From a virus, in IMG/VR virus record IMGVR_UViG_3300021057_000007, positions 1-43,447 of that record: a DNA stretch of 43,447 nucleotides, one strand, 5' to 3'. Shown here in pieces: positions 1 through 8,168 of this stretch (position 1 is its first letter; each line of letters opens with the position of its first letter). The notes below the pieces were generated by a model. The model saw nothing but the letters and a program-made list of their open reading frames with translations. It did no database searches and was not told where the DNA came from. Made by a program: the position numbers and the translations under genes.

Positions 1-127
1 GGAGACCTAACCCACCGGTGCATTTGATGAGCACGAGAGATGTACGCCGCGTAATTGCGGAAGAACAATATAAGGAATCGACAACAACGCTTAAGCGGTT
101 GATCTTCGACCTGGAGAGAACGCAGCA
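1..127. repeat. Left copy of the 127-bp terminal overlap
   Basis: These bases are identical to 43321-43447, compared line by line. Because an open frame continues across the join, the repeat is best read as the assembly overlap of a circular or circularly permuted genome, not a packaging repeat. The length of 127 is an odd k-mer size often used by de Bruijn assemblers, which supports the artefact reading (inference). Confidence 0.95.
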
Positions 128-257
128 GCGCGGGTTTCTTCACGAGCAAGATAAGGAGCGCCTGGAGCACTACTACAACCGGTTAAACGAGTTGAAGAAG
201 AGGCACCGAGGAGTTACGCAGCAACTCGATAAAGAGGATGCGAAACCCATTTATTGA
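1..257 (+). CDS. Small coiled-coil protein, 3' part of a gene crossing the circular junction
   Basis: On the circle this gene starts with GTG at 43302, overlapping the previous stop as GTGA, with a GAGGAG Shine-Dalgarno at 43288-43293. It therefore encodes 91 residues; starting at the ATG at 18 would lose the first 15. The product is highly charged and helical (for example LERTQQRGFLHEQDKERL), with a coiled-coil look and no recognisable domain. It is the last gene of a translationally coupled run of small unknown genes. Function unknown. Confidence 0.8.
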   Translation, partial: RPNPPVHLMSTRDVRRVIAEEQYKESTTTLKRLIFDLERTQQRGFLHEQDKERLEHYYNRLNELKKRHRGVTQQLDKEDAKPIY

Positions 258-270
258 CTATTACTATCGC

Positions 271-286
271 TTCTAGTATGTCTAGG
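271..286 (+). promoter_or_regulatory. CTAG-TATGT-CTAG element, copy A
   Basis: The 16 bp TTCTAGTATGTCTAGG recurs exactly inside two longer repeats at 36134-36173 (reverse) and 40608-40647. The core is a quasi-palindrome, CTAG-N5-CTAG. All three copies lie just upstream of a gene or operon, so an operator or promoter element is likely. A TTGACT hexamer at 254-259 could be a -35 box with TATGTC (277-282) 17 bp later, but the other copies lack a comparable -35. Confidence 0.6.
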
Positions 287-300
287 TTCTATGGAGAACC
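285..300 (+). promoter_or_regulatory. GGTTCT-ATGG-AGAACC hairpin enclosing a start codon
   Basis: Six-base perfect arms flank a four-base loop that contains the ATG of the gene at 291. In RNA the start codon would sit in the loop of a six-pair hairpin. The same arms recur at 7767-7782 with a CTAG centre, so a DNA operator is the alternative; the ribbon-helix-helix product of the gene at 291 would be an obvious candidate ligand (inference). Confidence 0.5.
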
Positions 301-464
301 CTACACTAAAAAACTTGAAGTTCTCGGTGTCGTTGCCGGATTGGTTGGTGCGCAAGTTGATGATTCACGCTGCGGAATTAACGGTTAAGCGGGGCTCGTT
401 GGTTACAAGAGTCGATGTCATCCGGGAAGTAATGCTCGGGTACGCGGAGGAGAAGAAGCTTTGA
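291..464 (+). CDS. Ribbon-helix-helix-like small DNA-binding protein
   Basis: A 57-residue protein, MENPTLKNLKFSVSLPDWLV at its start, whose pattern fits the CopG/Arc ribbon-helix-helix fold: a short polar-hydrophobic beta strand (LKFSVSLP), then two helices ending in RVDVIREVMLGYAEEKK. The stop overlaps the TTG start of the next gene by four bases. Its ATG sits in the loop of the 285-300 hairpin, just after the CTAG element, so it may regulate itself. The fold call rests on pattern only. Confidence 0.65.
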   Translation: MENPTLKNLKFSVSLPDWLVRKLMIHAAELTVKRGSLVTRVDVIREVMLGYAEEKKL

Positions 465-703
465 ACGCGAAGACGTTAGAGATCACAAAAGACACAGTTG
501 GCGTTGTCATTCCGCAAAACGCTTTCCCGGGTATCGAAGGTTTCCGCAAGTTCAACGAAGAGATCCGGAAGCATTTGGACGCGGACCAAAGAAAAAACTT
601 CTCAATCTTTCTCGTGAAGCCCGGAACACAGATCGAAGCGATCTCCGAGGCAGACATGAACAAAGCCGGCTGGTATCGCAAAGAGGATCTGTTATCCAAA
701 TGA
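461..703 (+). CDS. Hypothetical protein
   Basis: An 80-residue product from a TTG start overlapping the upstream stop (TTGA), with GGAGGAG at 447-453 as ribosome site. It is charged and soluble, with no cysteines or membrane segment. I recognise no family. Coupling to both neighbours puts it in the same transcript as the ribbon-helix-helix gene and the zinc-ribbon peptide. Confidence 0.7.
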   Translation: MNAKTLEITKDTVGVVIPQNAFPGIEGFRKFNEEIRKHLDADQRKNFSIFLVKPGTQIEAISEADMNKAGWYRKEDLLSK

Positions 704-807
704 ATATCCATTGGGTGGTCAAAGATCACATCTGTAAGTGGTGCGGGCAGAACTTGCTGTCACCGTATACGACATCAACTTGTCCAAAGGAGAAGCCTAA
801 GAGATGA
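700..807 (+). CDS. 35-residue zinc-ribbon-like peptide
   Basis: The ATG at 700 overlaps the previous stop and the TGA at 805 overlaps the next ATG at 804, so it is coupled on both sides. The product contains CKWCGQNLLSPYTTSTC, a CxxC pair plus a third cysteine, with His10 as a possible fourth zinc ligand. It is one of many Cys-rich mini-proteins in this genome. Function unknown. Confidence 0.6.
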   Translation: MNIHWVVKDHICKWCGQNLLSPYTTSTCPKEKPKR

Positions 808-1121
808 CGGCAACGATGGAAAGAGATCCGAACAGGCAGACCGGACGAACGACAAAGCAGTTGGAAGAAGCCGCGCAGAAAGGCGCGGTCTTCATCGTGC
901 CGACGCTGGCAATGAGGGATTACACGAAGCGGTTGATGTACGCAAAGGGAATCGGACCAGTGCGGATAGAAGTGCTAACAGAAAAGATTGCTCAGCAATT
1001 GAGAGGTAGAGCAGCACAACAAGTCGTCGTTGATCATGCCGTCTGGGAGTGCTCGCACCTTGACCTACAAGATCTGCTGCGCGCTGTGCTTGCGCAGATC
1101 TCAACCCCGGAGCAAGCATGA
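804..1121 (+). CDS. Small protein with a P-loop-like GRTT motif
   Basis: 105 residues. Residues 11-17 read RQTGRTT and are followed by a strand (AVFIVPT); near residue 75 lies a second hydrophobic strand ending in acid (VVVDHA). This layout recalls small phage proteins with degenerate Walker A and B motifs, but nucleotide binding is inference. Its stop overlaps the next start (ATGA). It lies shortly before the packaging genes. Confidence 0.65.
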   Translation: MTATMERDPNRQTGRTTKQLEEAAQKGAVFIVPTLAMRDYTKRLMYAKGIGPVRIEVLTEKIAQQLRGRAAQQVVVDHAVWECSHLDLQDLLRAVLAQISTPEQA

Positions 1122-1687
1122 GCCAGAAAGCAGCGAAAGCAAAGCGAAAGATGGAAGCGTTGATTAAGCCTTTGGATTCTCCGGAGGCGGGATCACCTTT
1201 GATGTTGACGCAGGGGCAACAGGCTTTCGAGGATCAGATCTGGCGTACGGAGCCGGGCAAGTTCAAGTTCAACAACCGCCGGGAGATGGGGCACCAGGTT
1301 GTTAACGACAAGCTGGAGACGAAGCAGGATGACACGCTCATGCACGAAAGAGCGTGGGTGTTGCCGCAGAACTTTTGTATTGATTGCGGGAAGACGGACA
1401 TTGTTCCGAAGAGAGGGTTAGCCGGTGAAGCGCGCTTAAACCCCGGGATCATTGTTATCTCCGAGGAGCGCCCGGACATTGGGTGCAAGCCCGGTGATGC
1501 GGTTATTCATTTCACTTGTCACGACTGCATCGATACGGAGAACTGGCGTAATCCAAATGTAATTCACATACCTACGGGGTTGCACTATGAGACACCACAC
1601 GAGCGCAGGGATCGGCAAGCTTTCGAGTGGTGTCAGGCAGCGTGGGCAAGAGGCGATAGTCCCGCAGTCCACAAAGCCAAACGATGA
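1118..1687 (+). CDS. Cys-pair protein, putative zinc-binding, unknown function
   Basis: 189 residues, starting in an ATGA overlap with the gene before. The middle has two CxxC pairs about 45 residues apart (FCIDCGK and FTCHDC), the usual layout of a four-cysteine zinc site. The N-terminus is lysine-rich, and the C-terminus is basic and aromatic. It lies just before the small- and large-terminase region, but no function can be assigned. Confidence 0.7.
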   Translation: MSQKAAKAKRKMEALIKPLDSPEAGSPLMLTQGQQAFEDQIWRTEPGKFKFNNRREMGHQVVNDKLETKQDDTLMHERAWVLPQNFCIDCGKTDIVPKRGLAGEARLNPGIIVISEERPDIGCKPGDAVIHFTCHDCIDTENWRNPNVIHIPTGLHYETPHERRDRQAFEWCQAAWARGDSPAVHKAKR

Positions 1688-1722
1688 CTTCGAAGCACGC
1701 TTAGACCTGGATGTATATCTAA

Positions 1723-2223
1723 ATGACCCAAGACAAAGACAACAATATTATCTCGATCCAAAAGACTACCGATGTTACCTGCAAAAAGGAGCCGACGGTC
1801 AAACAGTCCTTGAAATATATACCCCCGGGGACTTTAGAAAACCCTTCCGAGTTTTTCAAATTACCGAGCAACAAGGAGATCCTCAAGGACTTCAAGTTGT
1901 GCGGGGGCAGCTTGCTCCAGTTGCTAAACGAGCACGTGCCCGCGGTTAGCAAACGCAACTTAGCAGCGCTGCAGATCTTTGAGCAGTTGCAGAAGAACGA
2001 GAAGGACCTGGAGGAGTACAACCAGATAAGCATGTCTGCGGATATGGTGGCAATCCAGACAGCCAAGGAAGAGATGATAAAGCTTTCGAAGGCAAAGGGA
2101 CACAGCCAGATGACAGCGCTTAAGGCTGTCACCGACTTCGCTAAACAGCACCCGAAGCAAGAGAAGACGAAAGATCAAAAGGATCCAATGGATCAACACT
2201 TGGACGTTCTGGAGACTAAATGA
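1723..2223 (+). CDS. Putative small terminase-like protein (by position)
   Basis: 166 residues, ending in an ATGA overlap with the large terminase gene. The second half is helical and charged (residues about 85-165). The first half is proline-rich, with a CGGSLLQLLNEH segment. No clear HTH is visible, so the small-terminase label rests on position alone. The start is weak, lacking a good Shine-Dalgarno. Another frame (1587-1949) is open over its first half. A second candidate small subunit is the HTH protein at 40172-40612. Confidence 0.6.
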   Translation: MTQDKDNNIISIQKTTDVTCKKEPTVKQSLKYIPPGTLENPSEFFKLPSNKEILKDFKLCGGSLLQLLNEHVPAVSKRNLAALQIFEQLQKNEKDLEEYNQISMSADMVAIQTAKEEMIKLSKAKGHSQMTALKAVTDFAKQHPKQEKTKDQKDPMDQHLDVLETK

Positions 2224-4040
2224 TCCGAACTTCCAGGAAAACTTACGACAGGAGCGGAGGGGAGGACAAGCTTCAACTCTTCCGCGCAAAGGCGCGTGAG
2301 AATCCAAGGAAGTTCATTACCAATTACCTGAAGATTGCCACCAAAACGCCAGGCGCACCGATGCAGAACATCAAGGTCTGGCAGGGGCAGGACACATTGC
2401 TCAACAACATTGAGCAGAAGATCAAGAATCAAGAGCGGATCCGCTTAGTTATCCTCAAGTCACGGCAACGCGGGATTTCAACGCTTGTTGCGGCGATGAT
2501 TTTTGCGGATTGCTACAACAAGGACAACATGCGCGGCTTCCTGATGGCGCATGATCTCGACACAACAGAGGGATTGTTCCGCAAACACGTGGATTTCTTG
2601 CGCTATTTGCCAAGTGAATTGCAGATCAAGCCGAAACGATCGAACCAACGGGAGCTTGTTTGGGAAGAGATCGGATCCGAGTTGATTATCGGTACTGCCG
2701 GCGCAAAGAATACCTTGAGAGGTCGCCCGGTTCACTGGTTCCACGGGTCCGAGGCTGCTTTTTATCATGACCTCTGGACGGTGAAGGTAGCAATGGAGGG
2801 ATCCGTGCCAGACTTGCCGGGCACGGGGATCATCTGGGAGACAACAGCGTTCGGGACCGGCAACGCTTTCCATACTCTTTGGAATATGGCAGCGGAGAAG
2901 GACTCTATTTACGAGCAAGTGTTCTTGAAGTGGCAGGATGAAGAAGATTGCCAACTGATCTTCCCGACTCAAAGAGAACTCGACGAGTATTTAGAGGATG
3001 CGTACGCGAAGAAGCCGGATCTAATCGAGCGGCAGAAGCACTACAACTTAAGACCGGAGCAAGCGGCTTTCTGGTATCACACATGGAAGAACTCCTATGC
3101 AAAAGATGATCAGAAGATGGGGCAGGAGTTCCCGTGTGACCCGATAGAAGCCTTTGTTTCCACGGGCTCCCCGGTATTCCCGAGCAAGGTCACCGCGGAA
3201 TGGATGCTCAAGACCAAAGACGGGACGCTTTACGATCCGACGCTTGGGATTGAGCGTTTCGAGAACATGAAGGAGGCGGCGTTCCTTCGAAGGAATGACG
3301 ATACCTATTTAGAGGTATGGGTTCCTCCGCAGAAAGACAGGTATTACGTGATATCCGCGGACCCGGCAGCCGGGCTTGCAACAAGCGATTACACGGTTGC
3401 CTATGTCTTTGACATATTCACTCAAGATATCGTTGCGGAATTGCATGGACGGATAGATCCGAAGGCATGCGCAAAGATGGTCAAGGAATTAGCGGAACTC
3501 TACAACGGAGCACTAGTTGCCCCGGAGAATGATGGTCAAGGTTCAAGCCTACTATCACATCTAAAAGACCAGTATTTCAATATCTACCAGTGGAGACGAC
3601 CGGATGCTTTCGGCTGGAAGACTACTCAAATTCTAGGTTGGGAAACAACCGAGCAATCAAGGCTGGAGATGGTGACAACGGCAAGGCGCCTGTTCCAAGA
3701 GCGTGCCGGGGACCGGGAGTTTATCCCGAGCAAGATGCTGCTTCACGAGATCGCAACCTTTGTCCACGGGAATCTTTTGACCAAGAAGCCCCAGGCAGAG
3801 AAGGGCAGTTATGACGATCGCGTAATGGCGTGGTGCATCGGGGTCTCCGTGTGCCTGCAGGAGTTGAACTTAAACCCGAGCCTGGCACTGAAGTATAAGC
3901 CGGAGTCGGCGGCGAAGGTGAAGGACGACGAGCTTAAGCCTTCGGAGATCATTCGAAGTTTCAAGACGATGGATTGGATGCGAGGGACGCCGGACTTTTC
4001 GGGACCGTTCCAAATGGAGGGGGATATGTACGATGACTAA
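2220..4040 (+). CDS. terL: Terminase large subunit
   Basis: 606 residues, the packaging motor ATPase and headful or site-specific nuclease that loads DNA through the portal. The Walker A-type loop SRQRGIST lies at residues 81-88, preceded by a hydrophobic strand (IRLVILK). A Walker B-like segment HWFHGSE is near 172-178. The RNase H-like nuclease begins with ISADPAAG, giving Asp381, and a late acidic motif YDDRVMAW supplies further metal ligands. Length and domain order are normal for the family. The start overlaps the preceding stop, and the end overlaps the next gene by 8 bases. Confidence 0.93.
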   Translation: MIRTSRKTYDRSGGEDKLQLFRAKARENPRKFITNYLKIATKTPGAPMQNIKVWQGQDTLLNNIEQKIKNQERIRLVILKSRQRGISTLVAAMIFADCYNKDNMRGFLMAHDLDTTEGLFRKHVDFLRYLPSELQIKPKRSNQRELVWEEIGSELIIGTAGAKNTLRGRPVHWFHGSEAAFYHDLWTVKVAMEGSVPDLPGTGIIWETTAFGTGNAFHTLWNMAAEKDSIYEQVFLKWQDEEDCQLIFPTQRELDEYLEDAYAKKPDLIERQKHYNLRPEQAAFWYHTWKNSYAKDDQKMGQEFPCDPIEAFVSTGSPVFPSKVTAEWMLKTKDGTLYDPTLGIERFENMKEAAFLRRNDDTYLEVWVPPQKDRYYVISADPAAGLATSDYTVAYVFDIFTQDIVAELHGRIDPKACAKMVKELAELYNGALVAPENDGQGSSLLSHLKDQYFNIYQWRRPDAFGWKTTQILGWETTEQSRLEMVTTARRLFQERAGDREFIPSKMLLHEIATFVHGNLLTKKPQAEKGSYDDRVMAWCIGVSVCLQELNLNPSLALKYKPESAAKVKDDELKPSEIIRSFKTMDWMRGTPDFSGPFQMEGDMYDD

Positions 4041-4416
4041 GACACCGAATGTCAAAGAGATATTCGACGATGCGCAGCCCGAGGACCTGGAGCGGCTCGT
4101 ACCTTTCTTATACGGAGAGGACCTGGCAAACAGGATCAAAGTTCTCGCGCACGGCAGAAGCAAAGATCTGATCGGCATGATTCAAGAGTCGATGAATATG
4201 GCGCTTGATCACGGGGTCTTCGATGCGCTCGGTGCGACGGACAAGCGCACCGGCAACGACGAGCGCGCAGACTTTGCGCTCAACATTCAGATCAAGGCGG
4301 TGATCGGTGCCGGCAACTACGTGAGGCTCTGCGATGTCGCACGGTTACGCATGGTGAGTAATCAAGCGGCTTTGCGGATGGGGACGCAGTGGGCGTTAGA
4401 GAGGAGAATGTTTTGA
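4033..4416 (+). CDS. Hypothetical protein between terminase and portal
   Basis: 127 residues, mostly helical, with no cysteine cluster or membrane segment; one motif is EDLERLVPFLYGEDLANR. The start ATG lies inside the end of the terminase gene and follows a GGAGGGGGA ribosome site. Proteins in this position are often packaging or head-completion accessories, but I recognise no family here. Confidence 0.7.
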   Translation: MTKTPNVKEIFDDAQPEDLERLVPFLYGEDLANRIKVLAHGRSKDLIGMIQESMNMALDHGVFDALGATDKRTGNDERADFALNIQIKAVIGAGNYVRLCDVARLRMVSNQAALRMGTQWALERRMF

Positions 4417-4718
4417 GCACAGACGCCACAATACAAATACTTGGCTTCCTGACGTTCTTGAACATCGGGTGCATGTTGTTCGTCTCTTTTGTCTCAGCAA
4501 CTATCGTGTATAGTTGGATACGGAACATGCAAATCCAGAGGGACAAGTTGCCCTTGATGCTCCGGGACGAGGTTAACCGCTTAGCTACGGAGTATGTGGA
4601 GCCCTTGAGAGAAGGGGACAACGACTTCGGGCAACCGGAAGCGCAGCCGGTCAAGGACCACAGCAAACGGGAAATTCTGTTAGAGGATGAGTATTCAAAT
4701 TGGAAGAATACGGATTAG
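4413..4718 (+). CDS. Membrane-anchored hypothetical protein
   Basis: 101 residues from a TTG start that overlaps the upstream stop, with GAGGAG at 4401-4406 six bases away. Residues about 6-33 form one strongly hydrophobic span (GFLTFLNIGCMLFVSFVSAT), followed by a charged helical tail. A membrane protein between terminase and portal is unusual. The end overlaps the portal start by 19 bases. Function unknown. Confidence 0.65.
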   Translation: MSTDATIQILGFLTFLNIGCMLFVSFVSATIVYSWIRNMQIQRDKLPLMLRDEVNRLATEYVEPLREGDNDFGQPEAQPVKDHSKREILLEDEYSNWKNTD

Positions 4719-6562
4719 ATCCCAGAGACATCATCCTCAACGATGAGCCCGAAGCCCCGAAGCTGGACTTAAAGATCAAGCCTGCCAAGGATCCGATCTG
4801 GAAGCGTGATGGGCATCTAACCGAGGAAGCGTATGAGGAGCACATGGTGCGCCTTGTCGATGACTTGCTCGATGAGTCCGAGCGCGCCTGGAAGATGACC
4901 AAGCAACGCTGGATGCATGCCGACAAGCGTTTAGAGCTTGACCTGATATTCGATATCTTGCAGAGCAGCACCGCGATCAAGTCGGACTTGCCGCTGGTTC
5001 CGCAAGCGATCGAGGAGAAGATCGCTGTCCAGGTTGAGAGCCTTCCGCGTCCGAGCATTGTTGCAAGACAAGAGACGCAAGAGCAATTTGTCGGAGCGCT
5101 TAACCAGTTCGTCGGTGAGGAACTGGATTCAAACGACTTCGACATTCTGATGATGAAGATCGCCTTAGACATGGCGCGCTTCAATCTCGGGATCATCAAA
5201 CAAAGTGTTGACCCTTATGGCACCGGACCATTTGGACAGAAGGGCAAGATCCTTCTTAAGCGGGTGGACCCGCGGCACATCAACCCGGATCCGCTAAGCA
5301 CCACTTTCGAGGGATGCCGGTACATCATTGAAGCGCGACCGATGGACCTCTCGGATATCCGGGAGCTGTTCCCGCTCAGAGGGCAAGAGGTTGGATCCGA
5401 GGCAGCCTTCACGCTTAACCGCCGCGGCGAAACGCGGGCGGATGAGATAGAAGTTTCGCAGGGTTCAAGCGGCTCCGTGCATACCATCGGTGAAAGGCAG
5501 AGAGCCTTAGTCAAGGAGATGTGGATCCGAGATGACCGAAAAGAATTTATCCCCGAGCTCGACGAAGACGGAAACGAGATCCTCGACAGCGACGGTAAAG
5601 CGGTTGGACGAGTACAGAAGATCTACCCCCACGGCAGACTTGTTATCACAGCAAATAAAGTCCTTCTGCTCGACATTGCCAACCCGTTCCGGCACGGGCA
5701 ATTTCCTTACACATTCTTCCCGGGGCGCGTATCGGCTCGGTTACTTTCCTACGGAGATGTTGAAGTCCTCGCAAGAATAGAGGACAAGATCAACCAGCTC
5801 CACAAGGACATGATCAAGAACGCGAGGGTCAACATGAACTCGCCTTGGATTGTGGATTCTCACGCGTTTGATTCCCCGAGCAAGATGCATAACATAACCA
5901 ATGTGCCGGGGCTTGTGTTGCCGGTGAGACCGGGAGCCAAGGTTTACAGGTTGCCGCCGGCAGAGTTGCCGCAATTCATCTTCCCAATGCTCAATTGGTT
6001 GAAGGGCATCTTTGATGATGTTCTCGGAATCCAGAGTATATCCAGGGGACAGCTAGAGAAGGGCGCTCAACTTTCAGCGGAAGCAATCCAGAGTCTCCAG
6101 GGAACGGCAACGTCCCGGATACGTTTGAAGTCGAGACTCTTAGAGAACAGCCTCAAGCATCTCGGACATTTGTTGCAGTGGAACATCCGGCAGTTTTATC
6201 CAGCGGGATTACAAACCGAGATGGCGGATCCGAGCAACCCCGGGAAGAAAGTAGCGCTTACCTGGTCGGATGCTGCAGCTCAAAGCGATTACGCAGTTGC
6301 AGTCCAAGCAGGTTCAAGCTTGCCAGGTTCCAAGCAAAGCATGTCTGCAATGGCGCTGGCATTGTGGAACGCGGGATTGCTGGGACCGAGAACGACACTG
6401 AAGATGATGGAGTTCCCGGGAGCGGATGCCGCGGTCGAGGAGCGCAAGCAAATGCTCGAGGCGCTGGCTGCGGCGAACCTGAAAGCAGCAGTAAAAGAAG
6501 CCACCGGTGCAAGCAATCAAAGCAACAAGCCGGGCAGAGAATCAAACAAGTTAGTGGGGTAA
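4700..6562 (+). CDS. Portal protein
   Basis: 620 residues. It forms the dodecameric ring at the capsid vertex through which DNA enters and leaves and to which the tail attaches. The sequence has typical portal features: an early helical region (WKMTKQRWMHADKRLELDLI), a beta-rich wing with IDPRH-like text (KRVDPRHINPDP, near residues 188-199), a long helical stem and an Ala/Gln-rich crown at the C-terminus. Start is TTG at 4700 with GAGGATGAG upstream. It lies directly after the packaging genes and before the scaffold and capsid. Confidence 0.88.
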   Translation: MEEYGLDPRDIILNDEPEAPKLDLKIKPAKDPIWKRDGHLTEEAYEEHMVRLVDDLLDESERAWKMTKQRWMHADKRLELDLIFDILQSSTAIKSDLPLVPQAIEEKIAVQVESLPRPSIVARQETQEQFVGALNQFVGEELDSNDFDILMMKIALDMARFNLGIIKQSVDPYGTGPFGQKGKILLKRVDPRHINPDPLSTTFEGCRYIIEARPMDLSDIRELFPLRGQEVGSEAAFTLNRRGETRADEIEVSQGSSGSVHTIGERQRALVKEMWIRDDRKEFIPELDEDGNEILDSDGKAVGRVQKIYPHGRLVITANKVLLLDIANPFRHGQFPYTFFPGRVSARLLSYGDVEVLARIEDKINQLHKDMIKNARVNMNSPWIVDSHAFDSPSKMHNITNVPGLVLPVRPGAKVYRLPPAELPQFIFPMLNWLKGIFDDVLGIQSISRGQLEKGAQLSAEAIQSLQGTATSRIRLKSRLLENSLKHLGHLLQWNIRQFYPAGLQTEMADPSNPGKKVALTWSDAAAQSDYAVAVQAGSSLPGSKQSMSAMALALWNAGLLGPRTTLKMMEFPGADAAVEERKQMLEALAAANLKAAVKEATGASNQSNKPGRESNKLVG

Positions 6563-6566
6563 GAGT

Positions 6567-6878
6567 ATGAAGAGATTCGCATTAGGACTGGTTCTCGGAT
6601 TGTCGATCACAGCGGTGGTCGCGCAAGAGAATATCGTGCTTACTCCGACGAACTTGTACGGCATGATCGAGAAACTGCAAACCGCGCAGCTTGAATTACT
6701 CACTCGCTCAGAGTTCGTTCCGATTGTTCAGCGAGTCAGCAAGATAGAGAAGACCCTCGACTGCGACATTACCGCCCTTGATGCCGGTATCAGATATCGA
6801 CTCAATGAACTTGAGCGCAAAGTTGACGGACTTCAAAAGCAAGTGACCCTGCTTCACGGAAAGAAGGTAGACAACTAA
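6567..6878 (+). CDS. Small protein with signal peptide and coiled coil
   Basis: 103 residues. The first 20 (MKRFALGLVLGLSITAVVAQ) form a textbook Sec signal peptide with an AVVA cleavage context. The rest is a predicted coiled coil (ELERKVDGLQKQVTLL). It sits between portal and capsid genes, an odd place for an exported protein. The stop overlaps the next ATG (TAATG). Function unknown. Confidence 0.65.
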   Translation: MKRFALGLVLGLSITAVVAQENIVLTPTNLYGMIEKLQTAQLELLTRSEFVPIVQRVSKIEKTLDCDITALDAGIRYRLNELERKVDGLQKQVTLLHGKKVDN

Positions 6879-7273
6879 TGGCAACGCCTACAGCAGAAAC
6901 CTTTATCATGCACGCCTTCCTCGGAAGGGGCTCCGCAACAGATCCGATCTCGGTATTCGAAAAGTCTTCGACATCCTTATCCGGATTCAGGGTTGCCACC
7001 ATTACGAAAGAGTTCGCAGCCAGCGCTACCGATCAATCGGTGAATCTTGCGGACTTCGTGGACACGGCAACCTTTATTGCGATCGAGGATACAAACAACA
7101 CGGGTGTTCTTGTCGGCAGGACTACCGGCACATCGGCACGCTTGCAAGTCGCAGCCAACGGATTCTTGTTGTATCACAACGGCAACGCAACACCTCCAAC
7201 GCTTTATTTCGATAACGTCTCAGCTTCGGAGAAGGCGTTCATCAAAATCTATATCTTAGGTACATCTGCATAA
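6878..7273 (+). CDS. Putative virion protein of the head region
   Basis: 131 residues, beta-rich and Ala/Thr-rich, with short strands such as FIAIEDTNN and FIKIYILGTSA at the C-terminus. The composition and position between portal and scaffold suggest a minor structural protein. No family recognised. Confidence 0.55.
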   Translation: MATPTAETFIMHAFLGRGSATDPISVFEKSSTSLSGFRVATITKEFAASATDQSVNLADFVDTATFIAIEDTNNTGVLVGRTTGTSARLQVAANGFLLYHNGNATPPTLYFDNVSASEKAFIKIYILGTSA

Positions 7274-7285
7274 GGGGATTAAGAG

Positions 7286-7744
7286 ATGCTCGAAACAGTA
7301 CGCGATGCGATCATTGTTGCTTTCGACGGCAGAGTTAAAGCTGCTTTCAACGGTGTCGGCAAACGCGCGGTAAAGCTGGAAGTCCCTAACGTCAAGGACA
7401 ACGTTCTCGTTGACCTGCAGCAATCCGCAGTTGGTGACGGCGAGGAGCTCCTGGAGCTCTTTGTTTATTTCGCTGACAACGAAGCATGCGCACCTTCAAA
7501 ATCTTTCCAGTCTAGCAATCTCGCCAGCGTAAAAGACCTCAAGGAAACCTGCGTCAAGTTTGTCTCCGAGGCTCCGGTAATTATTCCCGGACATGCGGAA
7601 AAGCTGGAGACGGATAAAGCTGCAAGAGAAAAGGCTGACGCCGAAGCCGCAGCGAAGGCGGATGCCGAGTATGCAAAGTTAGAGGCTAAAGAAGCCAAGG
7701 CAATCAAGAAAGTCGCGGTCGAAGAGCCGGCACCAAATACGTAA
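7286..7744 (+). CDS. Hypothetical protein with Ala/Lys/Glu-rich tail
   Basis: 152 residues. The first 100 look globular, with strands such as DAIIVAFDGRVKAAF and ELFVYFADNE. The last 50 are a charged Ala/Lys/Glu helix (AAREKADAEAAAKADAEY) ending in VEEPAPNT. It is the last gene before the 7745-7847 regulatory gap. Function unknown. Confidence 0.6.
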   Translation: MLETVRDAIIVAFDGRVKAAFNGVGKRAVKLEVPNVKDNVLVDLQQSAVGDGEELLELFVYFADNEACAPSKSFQSSNLASVKDLKETCVKFVSEAPVIIPGHAEKLETDKAAREKADAEAAAKADAEYAKLEAKEAKAIKKVAVEEPAPNT

Positions 7745-7766
7745 TTTCTACGGTGTTTGTACTCGG

Positions 7767-7782
7767 GGTTCTCTAGAGAACC
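7767..7782. promoter_or_regulatory. Perfect 16-bp palindrome GGTTCTCTAGAGAACC
   Basis: It lies in the 103-bp gap between 7744 and 7848 and shares both six-base arms with the hairpin at 285-300. No T-tract follows, so a terminator is unlikely. About 50 bases later there is a second imperfect dyad, GTGTGGTAACTACAC. An operator controlling the scaffold and capsid genes is the likeliest reading (inference). Confidence 0.5.
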
Positions 7783-7847
7783 TATTACGTTAGAAAAACC
7801 TGCGTGTTACTTATTCCATGTGTGGTAACTACACGGGGTAGTAGACA

Positions 7848-8159
7848 GTGGGACCAGATTACGGAGCGATGCTCAGCGGGCAACCGCCGCAGCAATCTCA
7901 AATGATGTCGGGTCCTACAGTCGCGCAACCCGGTGGCGGTCCACAAAAGCCCCAGGACCCGCTCAGCTACGAACTCTCTTTGTGCGTGGAAACAGTGCGC
8001 AAGTGTTCGAAGTTGCTCGCGGAGCAAGGGGACGAGTCTGCCGCGATGGTCTTCGAAGCCTGCGCGTTAAAGCTCAACAAAGAAAAGATTCAGCGAACCA
8101 AGAAGTTGGAGCAGGCGTTCCAGAACGTTCAAGGAACCATCCTGCCGGCTTTGATGTGA
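7848..8159 (+). CDS. Small hypothetical protein upstream of scaffold
   Basis: 103 residues from a GTG start. The N-terminal 45 residues are Gly/Pro/Gln-rich (disordered); the rest is helical (VETVRKCSKLLAEQGDE). It opens the head-assembly transcript after the regulatory gap and ends 9 bases before the scaffold gene. No family recognised. Confidence 0.55.
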   Translation: MGPDYGAMLSGQPPQQSQMMSGPTVAQPGGGPQKPQDPLSYELSLCVETVRKCSKLLAEQGDESAAMVFEACALKLNKEKIQRTKKLEQAFQNVQGTILPALM

Positions 8160-8168
8160 GGTCAATAA

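Noticed and set aside
1-127. Terminal repeat as packaging end
   Set aside because: A continuing reading frame and the k-mer-like length favour a circular assembly overlap over a biological direct terminal repeat.
1587-1949. Open frame overlapping the two genes before the terminase
   Set aside because: It lies across the end of the 1118 gene and the start of the 1723 gene. The 1723 frame is coupled to the terminase, so this one is probably chance, though its text is not obviously random.
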